A stretch of 14,010 nucleotides of DNA, taken from positions 1-14,010 of the forward strand of contig CAZXCQ010000171.1 in NCBI GenBank assembly GCA_964639275.1. The letters are read 5' to 3'. Made by a program: the position numbers and the translations under genes. Below are positions 8,125 to 14,010 of this stretch, one piece after another. Origin of the DNA: CAZXCQ01 sp964639275 (GTDB lineage Bacteria; Desulfobacterota; DSM-4660; Desulfatiglandales; Desulfatiglandaceae). The notes beneath the pieces are model-generated. The model saw nothing but the letters and a program-made list of their open reading frames with translations, had not been told where the DNA came from and ran no database searches. The stretch's first letter is position 1. Every line of letters begins with the position of its first letter.

Positions 8125-8136
8125 AAGGAGGTGATC
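8125..8136 (+). promoter_or_regulatory. full-length Shine-Dalgarno sequence of prkA
   Basis: AAGGAGGTGATC is a 12-base perfect complement of the usual 3' end of bacterial 16S rRNA. The GGAGG core ends 7 nt before the ATG at 8139. This fixes the prkA start and implies very efficient initiation for the first gene of the operon. Confidence 0.85.
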
Positions 8137-8138
8137 AT

Positions 8139-10217
8139 ATGGAATTACTAAACAGATTGAAAACTATTGACACAAAGGACAAGTTTGAACTGTTGGGATT
8201 CGATAAATATCTTGAGATTGTCCTTAAGAATCCTGATGTCACGCGAAACGCTTTCCAAAGGGTCCATGATATGATCATGTCCTACGGTCAGAGTGAATAT
8301 TCGCGATATGGGAGGAGATATATCCATTATCACTTTTTTGATGACCCCTTTTCTAAGGGCAAGGCCATATATGGCCTCGACTGGAATATCATGAAATTTA
8401 TGAATGTCCTGAAAAGCGCCGCCCTCGGGTATGGACAGGAGCGTCGGATCCTTCTGCTCGTGGGTCCAGTGGGCTCTTCAAAATCTTCCACGGTCGACCT
8501 CCTGAAAATGGGGCTGGAGGCCTACTCAAAGACCGATGAAGGCCGTCTCTACGGCGCTGTCTGGTATGCGGAAAAGGGAACAGATGAGGCTATCAGAAAG
8601 GCACTGGGGCTCGTAAACGACTATGATGAAGAGATTGAATGCGAAATGCACTGCGATCCTATTAATATTCTGTCTCTCCTCTATGCGGACGGAATCGTGG
8701 CAAGCGATCCGATCGCTGAGCTCAACGAGCATGCAGCAGGAGATCGCAGAGTCGTGAGCTGGTGCTATCCCTGCCCGAGGTGTGACGATGCCTTTAATCG
8801 TCTCATGAAGCTGTACAAGGGAGATTGGCAGCGGATTGTGGCAAACCATCTTCGCGTCAGACGAATCATTGTTTCGGATAAGAGGAGGGTGTGTATCGGA
8901 ACCCTTCAGCCAAAGCATGAGAAGGACCAGGATGCGACAGAACTCACCGGTGACGTCAACTACAGGGCCGTAGCCGAGTATGGAAGAGAAAGTGACCCCA
9001 GGGCATTCAATTTCGAAGGAGAATTTCAAAAGGCCAATCGCGGGGTCATGGAGTTCATAGAAGGTCTCAAGCTGGATGTAGCCTTTCTCTATGACCTTTT
9101 GGAGGCCTCGCAGGCCCATAGGATCAAGGCGCGTAAACTGGGACACATGGATATTGATGAAGTGATCATTGCCCACACCAATCCACCCGACCTCAAGAAG
9201 CTGGAGAAAAACGAGATGATGCTGGCCCTGAAAGACCGGACCACACAAATCCCCATGCCCTATGTGATCCGCTTGACCGATGAAAAGAAGATCTACGAGC
9301 GCGACTACCACCAGGACAACATCAAGAGCCACATCGCCCCTCATACCATTGAAGTGGCGGCCATGTGGTCGGTGCTCACACACCTCGAGGAACCAAAAGA
9401 ACAAGGAATGGATATCGTCCAGAAGATGAAGCTTTATAACGGGCAGGAACTGGAAAACTGGTCTTTGGAGGTCTGCAAAAAATTGCGCGACGAACACCCC
9501 GATGAAGGATTCACCGGGATCTCTCCCCGATATATTCAGGACAAGTTCTCCAATGCGGTGATCAACAGCCAAGGTCGGTGCGTAAATTCCTTTATGCTGA
9601 TCACAGAGCTTCGCGAAGGGCTGAAACTCCATACCTCCATCAACGAGGCAGAAAGACAAAGGTGCCGGGAACTCCTCAGCCTGGTCGAGCAGGAGTACGA
9701 CGAGATACTGCGAGAGGAGGTCCAGGAGGCGATTCTGGGCGACGAGCAAGCTATCCAGAAACTCTGTGCAAACTATATTGATAATGTTAAGGCCTATACG
9801 AGAGGGGAAAAAGTCGCAAACCGTTTTACAGGCAAGGATGAGGAGCCGGATGAAAGGTTGATGCGTTCTGTTGAAGAAAAGGTCGATATCACCGAGAACA
9901 AAAAGGACGACTGGCGCAGAGAGATCATGAACCATATCGGTGCCCTGGCCATGGAAGGGGAAAAGTTCCGGGCGGACTCGAACGAAAAACTGCACAAGGC
10001 ACTGAGACGAAAGCTCTTTGAGGACCAGAAGGACACCCTTAAACTCTCTTCTCTGGTGGAAACCGTCAGAGACGAAGATACCGAGAAAAGAATCAACGAG
10101 GTGAAAGATCGTCTAATAAGAGACCACGGATATTGCGAGGAGTGTGCGAATGGTATCCTCATTTATGTGGGTGGACTCTTCGCCCGTCAGGAAGAAGAAA
10201 AGAAAAAAGAAAAATGA
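8139..10217 (+). CDS. prkA: PrkA-family serine protein kinase / AAA+ ATPase (YeaG family)
   Basis: This 692-aa protein matches PrkA/YeaG, a cytosolic AAA+ protein with a kinase-like C-terminal part, linked to stress, stationary phase or sporulation in studied bacteria. The Walker A motif GPVGSSKS is at residues 109-116 with K115 as the phosphate-binding lysine. A CxxCxxC group (C209, C212, C215) occupies the place of the short cysteine motif seen in other family members and may bind metal. The PrkA C-terminal domain is recognisable in the PRYIQDKFSNAV region, and a charged Lys/Glu-rich tail follows. It is about 50 aa longer than the E. coli and Bacillus proteins. The start is fixed by a 12-base Shine-Dalgarno match. 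Its stop overlaps the next start as ATGA, so it heads a coupled three-gene operon. Whether it acts as kinase or protease cannot be judged here. Confidence 0.95.
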   Translation: MELLNRLKTIDTKDKFELLGFDKYLEIVLKNPDVTRNAFQRVHDMIMSYGQSEYSRYGRRYIHYHFFDDPFSKGKAIYGLDWNIMKFMNVLKSAALGYGQERRILLLVGPVGSSKSSTVDLLKMGLEAYSKTDEGRLYGAVWYAEKGTDEAIRKALGLVNDYDEEIECEMHCDPINILSLLYADGIVASDPIAELNEHAAGDRRVVSWCYPCPRCDDAFNRLMKLYKGDWQRIVANHLRVRRIIVSDKRRVCIGTLQPKHEKDQDATELTGDVNYRAVAEYGRESDPRAFNFEGEFQKANRGVMEFIEGLKLDVAFLYDLLEASQAHRIKARKLGHMDIDEVIIAHTNPPDLKKLEKNEMMLALKDRTTQIPMPYVIRLTDEKKIYERDYHQDNIKSHIAPHTIEVAAMWSVLTHLEEPKEQGMDIVQKMKLYNGQELENWSLEVCKKLRDEHPDEGFTGISPRYIQDKFSNAVINSQGRCVNSFMLITELREGLKLHTSINEAERQRCRELLSLVEQEYDEILREEVQEAILGDEQAIQKLCANYIDNVKAYTRGEKVANRFTGKDEEPDERLMRSVEEKVDITENKKDDWRREIMNHIGALAMEGEKFRADSNEKLHKALRRKLFEDQKDTLKLSSLVETVRDEDTEKRINEVKDRLIRDHGYCEECANGILIYVGGLFARQEEEKKKEK

Positions 10218-11443
10218 TAGATTACAGCAAACTTCCTTATGACTCCGTTCCGGAAAATCGAGGGGAAAAGCATATGAGAAGAAGAATCAAGAGAGACGAA
10301 AGGCGGTTTACCGATATCCTAAAGGGCAAAATCAAGCAAGATATCAAAAAGTACCTCAAACCGGGCAGCGTGATATTGCCGGGCAACGGCAAGAGAGAGC
10401 CGATTAGAATACGCTTTTTCCATTTGCCCTTACCCAAGTTTCGCTACGGACCGAACTTCGGTGGTGTAGGCAGCGGGAGGGGCAAACAGGGAGATGACCT
10501 CGGGCCGATCACCGGCGATCCAAAGGATGGCCAGGGCGAAAAAATGGCCGGCGACCAGCCTGGTGAGCTGATCGAGGTTGAATTCAGCGAAGAAGAAATT
10601 CTAGAGATCATGGAGCTGGAGTTGCCAAACCTTCAGCCCAAAGGCGAAAAGACCATTGACGCTGAGAATCATCGGTGGTCCTCCGCCAGAAGGGTTGGTC
10701 CCGAATCATTGATTATCAAAAAGGGGCCTAAGGGCATATATAGGAGGGCTCTTCAGAGACAATTGGCCAGCGGTACCTATGATCCCAGAAACCCCAAACT
10801 CATCCCGATTCAGGAGGACAAATCCTTTCGGTCAACCAAACCAATCCCCAGACCGCAAAATAATGCCATGCTGGCCTTTATGAGGGATATTTCGGGTTCG
10901 GTCTCAGACGAAGAGCGGGAAATCATCTCATATTTTTGCTTTTTCGCCGAGGGACTTCTTAAACGCCAGTACGATGAACTGGAGTGTGTTTACATTGTTC
11001 ATCATGTACAGGCGGAAGAGATGAGGGACCAGGAGCAGTTTCTGAAAGCGGACAGCTATGGCGGGACAAAGAGTTCCAGCGCTCACCAACTCCTGATCAA
11101 GATCGTTGGAGACAGATTTTCTTCCGAGGATTGGAATATTTACCCCGTCTATTTTTCGGACGGCATGAATTGGGAGGCGGATAATGATACGACTCTTCGG
11201 CTGATTCAAGACAGGATTCTCCTGTTTAGCAATCAGTATAGCTATGGCGAAGTGGAGCCCGCTTGGCGGTCCTGGTACAAAAAAGAAGTCTCCGAAGGAT
11301 TCTCTTCACCGGGATTTTTTGGCCAACGCCTGGCGTCAGAGTTTGGCGAACACCCGCAAGTGGTCTACATTTCACTGAAGGAAAGAGATGACGCCTGGGA
11401 GGCTTTGGGGAAATTTTTCGGAAAAAAGCAACGAGAGGTTTAA
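10214..11443 (+). CDS. yeaH: YeaH/YhbH family DUF444 protein with von Willebrand A-like domain
   Basis: This 409-aa protein belongs to DUF444 (YeaH/YhbH), the usual partner of PrkA. Early residues RRRIKRDERRFTDILKGKIK and a Gly-rich linker are typical of the family. The C-terminal half carries a vWA-like metal site: DISGS at 225-229 (DxSxS), then YGGTKSSSAH and YFSDGMN, which supply the later Thr and Asp ligands. I chose the ATG at 10214 because it overlaps the prkA stop (ATGA) and gives the family N-terminus MIDYSKLPYDS. The frame extends 27 codons upstream inside prkA, but that extension is non-homologous in style. There is only a purine-rich tract and no clear Shine-Dalgarno, so initiation probably depends on translation of prkA. 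It is probably cytosolic and acts with PrkA in a signalling complex (family knowledge, not seen here). Confidence 0.93.
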   Translation: MIDYSKLPYDSVPENRGEKHMRRRIKRDERRFTDILKGKIKQDIKKYLKPGSVILPGNGKREPIRIRFFHLPLPKFRYGPNFGGVGSGRGKQGDDLGPITGDPKDGQGEKMAGDQPGELIEVEFSEEEILEIMELELPNLQPKGEKTIDAENHRWSSARRVGPESLIIKKGPKGIYRRALQRQLASGTYDPRNPKLIPIQEDKSFRSTKPIPRPQNNAMLAFMRDISGSVSDEEREIISYFCFFAEGLLKRQYDELECVYIVHHVQAEEMRDQEQFLKADSYGGTKSSSAHQLLIKIVGDRFSSEDWNIYPVYFSDGMNWEADNDTTLRLIQDRILLFSNQYSYGEVEPAWRSWYKKEVSEGFSSPGFFGQRLASEFGEHPQVVYISLKERDDAWEALGKFFGKKQREV

Positions 11444-11444
11444 G

Positions 11445-13475
11445 ATGGCCCTGATTACCCATGAATTGAAGCAATGGCAGGCGAGAATCGAAGCGGTTGC
11501 AAAGCGGCAGGGATTAGACTTTTTCCCTATTGTCTTTGATGTGGTGGACTGGGACGGCATGGCCGAAGTGGCCAGCTATCATGGTTTCCCTGACCATTTC
11601 CCCCACTGGAAATTCGGGGAGTCCTATGCAAACATGCGCAAGAGCTTTACCTATGGTGTGAGTAAGATATACGAAATGGTGGTCAACTCAAACCCTGCGA
11701 TTGCCTATCTCTTGGAGGAAAATAAGTTAGTCGACCAGAAGCTGGTCATGGCCCATGTGTGTGCTCACGTGGATTTTTTCAAGAACAATGCCTGGTTTCG
11801 CCCTACTGATCGCAATATGCTGGCCAGTTCCCGATCAGCTTCGGAAAGAATCGAAAGATACCGGAAGGAATACGGCGAAAAACCAGTCGATGACTTTATT
11901 ACGGATTGCATGAAGATTGACAATTTGATCGATTCCCGGATGCCTTACATGGAAGCCTATAAAGAAAAACATCCGGGCGATCAAGAAAAATTGCCTAAAT
12001 TTAAGAAGGGAGAGCAACCTTTCAGATTTAAATCGGATCTACCATATTTGGATGATTTTATAAATCCACCTGGCTGGGTTGAAACACAAACAGAAAGAGA
12101 CAAGGTTCGCGAAGAAATGAAAAAGGAAGCCCGGAAAGGGCTGAGGTTCCCTGCCAAACCAGTGCGGGATGTTCTCCTTTTTCTTCTTCGATTTGCGCCT
12201 CTCGAGCAATGGCAGAGGGATATCCTCGATATTATTCGACAAGAGAGTTACTATTTCTTCCCCCAGGCCCTGACCAAGATCGCCAATGAGGGGTGGGCGG
12301 CATACTGGCACTCCGAATTGATGGTAAAGAGGGGATTGGCGTCACAGGCAGAGATCGTAGACTATGCCCAGCATAATGCCGGCACGCTGGGCAGTCCGGG
12401 GTTCAATCCCTACAAGCTGGGGCTCACTATCTATCGGGATATTGAGCATCGATGGGACAGCGGCAGACACGGCATTTTGTGGAAAAATTGTCAGTATCTT
12501 TTGGATAAGAAAGCGAACTGGGATGATTTCGTGGTTTTCAAAAACATCTATGAGGAAAATCAGGGAAGGACCGGAGAAAAATGGGCAGAGTGGTGCTCTT
12601 TCAAACATGCGTGCGAGAGCGGCCTGTGCGGCTTTCCCAGAGATCTGTACGCAAAAGAAAAACTGATCAAGTGGTGGTGTGAGTATCAACAGTGCGAAGA
12701 CAAATTGGTCCAATTGGAAAAAGAAATGGCCCGGAACACTTCCTCTGCATTGACCGATGAAATAAGGAACGATCTGAATTGGAGCAAAAAGCTTGCCAAT
12801 ATCAAACAAGCATGGAAGAACGGTGAACTGAAAAAGACTCCTGAACCGATTCCAGAGGAATTTTTCTCTTTGGCAAAGAAATATCCCGGAAGGGTTCCTT
12901 TGGGCCAGGGAAGAAGGAAAATATTTGAAATACGCAGAAGGATTAATGATTTTTCGTTGATAAACGAGTTCTTTACCCGTGATCTCTTTGAGAAATTGCC
13001 GATGTTCAGCTATAAGGCTGGAGGCGGGGGAGTCCCTTCAGACCGCTGGGGGATCGATAAGGTTGAATTTGATACGGTCAAGAAAAAGCTTCTGTTCGCT
13101 CTTTTCAATAGAGCAGAGCCGGTGATCGAGGTAAACAATGCCCAATACGCCTGGTCCAAAAGCAATGGAGAAAATCGAGGCACAGGTCTTTATCTCAGAC
13201 ATAAGCATGAGGGGGCCGACCTAAAACGTGACGAGATGGAAGATACTTTGCATGCATTGTTTACTTTTTGGCAGAACCCGGTTTATCTTGAAACCGTGGT
13301 CACGGAACAAGGAGAAAGGTCAGCTGTGCCAGCGGAGATCTTGAAGCAGATGGGTGTGGAACCGCCCGAGGAAAGGAAAAGAAGGCGGGGTACCGTAAGG
13401 ATCTACTTTACACCCGATGGGAAGGAAATCACAGAATTTGACAAGGGGCAGGTAGAGGTCGAATTGCCCTATTAG
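11445..13475 (+). CDS. spoVR: SpoVR/YcgB family protein with cysteine-rich insertion
   Basis: This 676-aa member of the SpoVR family (YcgB in E. coli) completes the PrkA-YeaH-SpoVR set. Family landmarks are present: FPIVFDVVDWDGMAEVASYHGFPDH near the N-terminus, the His/Asp-rich stretch MAHVCAHVDFFKNNAWF, NEGWAAYWHSELM, HNAGTLGSPGFNPYKLG, and near the C-terminus LYLRHKHEGADL and a WQNPVYLET segment. It is much longer than the roughly 470-510 aa of Bacillus SpoVR and E. coli YcgB. Most of the extra length sits between about residues 350 and 485 and holds five of six clustered cysteines (C349, C384, C390, C395, C412, C417). There is also a basic C-terminal tail. The ATG at 11445 has GAGAGG 6 nt upstream and lies 1 nt after the yeaH stop, so I preferred it to an in-frame upstream ATG inside yeaH. 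The biochemical role of the family is unknown. Confidence 0.93.
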   Translation: MALITHELKQWQARIEAVAKRQGLDFFPIVFDVVDWDGMAEVASYHGFPDHFPHWKFGESYANMRKSFTYGVSKIYEMVVNSNPAIAYLLEENKLVDQKLVMAHVCAHVDFFKNNAWFRPTDRNMLASSRSASERIERYRKEYGEKPVDDFITDCMKIDNLIDSRMPYMEAYKEKHPGDQEKLPKFKKGEQPFRFKSDLPYLDDFINPPGWVETQTERDKVREEMKKEARKGLRFPAKPVRDVLLFLLRFAPLEQWQRDILDIIRQESYYFFPQALTKIANEGWAAYWHSELMVKRGLASQAEIVDYAQHNAGTLGSPGFNPYKLGLTIYRDIEHRWDSGRHGILWKNCQYLLDKKANWDDFVVFKNIYEENQGRTGEKWAEWCSFKHACESGLCGFPRDLYAKEKLIKWWCEYQQCEDKLVQLEKEMARNTSSALTDEIRNDLNWSKKLANIKQAWKNGELKKTPEPIPEEFFSLAKKYPGRVPLGQGRRKIFEIRRRINDFSLINEFFTRDLFEKLPMFSYKAGGGGVPSDRWGIDKVEFDTVKKKLLFALFNRAEPVIEVNNAQYAWSKSNGENRGTGLYLRHKHEGADLKRDEMEDTLHALFTFWQNPVYLETVVTEQGERSAVPAEILKQMGVEPPEERKRRRGTVRIYFTPDGKEITEFDKGQVEVELPY

Positions 13476-13515
13476 GACTCGCGCGAAAAATGTTATTTTT
13501 AAACGAGTCCCTAAT
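13471..13515. terminator. shared hairpin containing both convergent stop codons
   Basis: ATTAGGACTCG (13471-13481) pairs with CGAGTCCCTAAT (13504-13515) with one bulged C. A second inner stem, AAAAAT (13486-13491) with ATTTTT (13495-13500), stacks inside. The spoVR stop TAG (13473-13475) and the lipoprotein stop TAG (13511-13513, minus strand) occupy symmetric places in the outer stem. The position suggests a bidirectional end-of-transcript structure. A T-run after the outer stem is missing on both strands, so it is not a canonical intrinsic terminator. Confidence 0.5.
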
Positions 13516-13951
13516 GGGACGGTCCCCACAGAGTGGAAAAATCCTCCCCCGTTACGATATCGGGCTGGTTCAATAGGCTCAGCGGATTTACATTCTGCTC
13601 AATTTCCAGGTCGCGGTAGTTCCGAAGACTGGTCTCATTCCCGACATACAGGCACGTGCAATATGTGGCGTCTGCATATACAATATACAGCTTGCCATCG
13701 CGGCTGTGACGCGTGAGCTTATGCTGCGGCAGGCTCTTCAGGTAGGCCAGTTTCTTCGGGGTATCGGCCACCATTTTCTTGAAACCTGCCTTTGTGAGCA
13801 ACCCTTCCACATCGGTCACATAGTTTTTGTTAAAGGCGGCGCATCCTGTAAGGGCCACACCCAGGGCCGCCAGAACAACCAGAACAACCAGAACAACCAG
13901 AACATTCCACCAGTTTCCTTGATGATTTATAACGATTCCTCCTTTTGGCAA
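13511..13951 (-). CDS. small lipoprotein of unknown function
   Basis: This protein of about 146 aa has a lipoprotein signal: a hydrophobic run of Val and Leu (about residues 18-34) leading to the lipobox LTGC with C37 as the acylated residue. The residue after the Cys is Ala, not Asp, which fits outer-membrane sorting in a Gram-negative cell. The mature part (about 110 aa) is basic early and has YIVYADATYCTCLYVGNE in the middle, with two close cysteines and an aromatic strand pattern. I recognise no named family. The start is uncertain. The only in-frame conventional start is TTG at 13951, with a weak GAGAAG upstream, while a strong AAAGGAGG lies just inside the frame without a standard start at the right distance. 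It converges on spoVR with 35 bp between the stops. Confidence 0.75.
   Translation of the reverse strand: MPKGGIVINHQGNWWNVLVVLVVLVVLAALGVALTGCAAFNKNYVTDVEGLLTKAGFKKMVADTPKKLAYLKSLPQHKLTRHSRDGKLYIVYADATYCTCLYVGNETSLRNYRDLEIEQNVNPLSLLNQPDIVTGEDFSTLWGPSH
13871..13904. repeat. 9-bp tandem repeat encoding the signal-peptide core
   Basis: CAGAACAAC is repeated three times exactly, followed by a fourth partial copy (CAGAACA). On the coding minus strand the unit reads GTT GTT CTG, giving Val-Val-Leu repeats in the hydrophobic core of the lipoprotein signal peptide. Unit gain or loss would keep the frame and change the core length by three residues. Confidence 0.85.
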
Positions 13952-14010
13952 CGATGTAACTTCTCAAAAACCCGGGCATAAATCGATTGTGGTGTGGCAT
14001 GGGGGTCTTT

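Larger units (their letters stand above)
7210..8138. other. gene-poor region upstream of prkA
   Basis: About 0.9 kb contains no gene I can support. Short open frames at 7216-7401 (plus) and 7747-7935 (minus) lack ribosome-binding sites and recognisable products. Small inverted repeats are visible: TAATGT/ACATTA around 7513-7540, GCTTGATT (7624-7631) with AATCAAGC (7655-7662), and a REP-like palindrome at 8021-8044. The composition looks like decayed or regulatory DNA. I see no convincing sigma70 promoter for prkA. Two poor sigma54-like matches (7614-7630 and 7886-7902) each lack a conserved -12 base. Confidence 0.5.

Noticed and set aside
8526..9995. 489-codon open frame on the minus strand opposite prkA
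   Set aside because: It is fully antisense to a confidently identified prkA, has a low-complexity hydrophobic composition typical of an antisense shadow, and has no ribosome-binding site or recognisable motif.
1..14010. CRISPR array, toxin-antitoxin pair, integrase or phage genes
   Set aside because: No regularly spaced repeats, no toxin or antitoxin pair and no recombinase, transposase or phage structural motifs were seen on either strand.

Overview
The window looks like one scaffold from a metagenome-assembled or draft genome of an anaerobic Gram-negative bacterium. I think Desulfobacterota (formerly Deltaproteobacteria) is most likely. The reasons are the long dikinase-like protein coupled to a GAPDH-like enzyme, the PrkA-YeaH-SpoVR stress module and the small conserved proteins. 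This comes from recognising protein families by eye, not from a search. A run of 100 N at 3032-3131 is a scaffolding gap of unknown true size and falls inside a gene.

Left part (minus strand, read right to left). A strong sigma70-type promoter (7180-7209) faces left. It precedes a 43-codon small ORF (6989-7120), a 98-aa conserved protein of unknown function (6640-6936), a broken cytidylate-kinase-like remnant (6276-6590), a 179-bp palindromic MITE-like element (5971-6149), and an ABM-fold monooxygenase-like protein (5660-5947). Next comes a very long gene (1534-5494). It joins a roughly 790-aa helix-rich region of unknown function to the ATP-grasp and phospho-histidine domains of a pyruvate phosphate dikinase-type enzyme, but has no pyruvate/PEP barrel. 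A divergent GAPDH-like dehydrogenase (261-1541) follows, with its start in or next to the dikinase stop codon. Positions 1-260 hold no gene that I can support.

Middle part (about 7210-8138). Roughly 0.9 kb appears non-coding. It contains short inverted repeats and one degenerate copy of a REP-like palindrome. I see no convincing promoter for the operon to its right.

Right part (plus strand). prkA, yeaH-type (DUF444) and spoVR/ycgB-type genes form a tight operon: ATGA overlap, then a 1-nt gap. Translation starts from an exceptionally complete Shine-Dalgarno sequence. This is a known, widely conserved stress and stationary-phase module. Here the SpoVR protein is about 170 aa longer than the E. 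coli form and carries a cysteine-rich insertion. A minus-strand lipoprotein gene converges on spoVR, and a shared hairpin contains both stop codons.

I found no clearly new defence or mobile system. The most unusual items are the dikinase of unknown acceptor coupled to GAPDH, the MITE sitting against a ribosome-binding site, the promoter-linked 43-codon ORF, the interrupted kinase-like remnant, and the SpoVR insertion.
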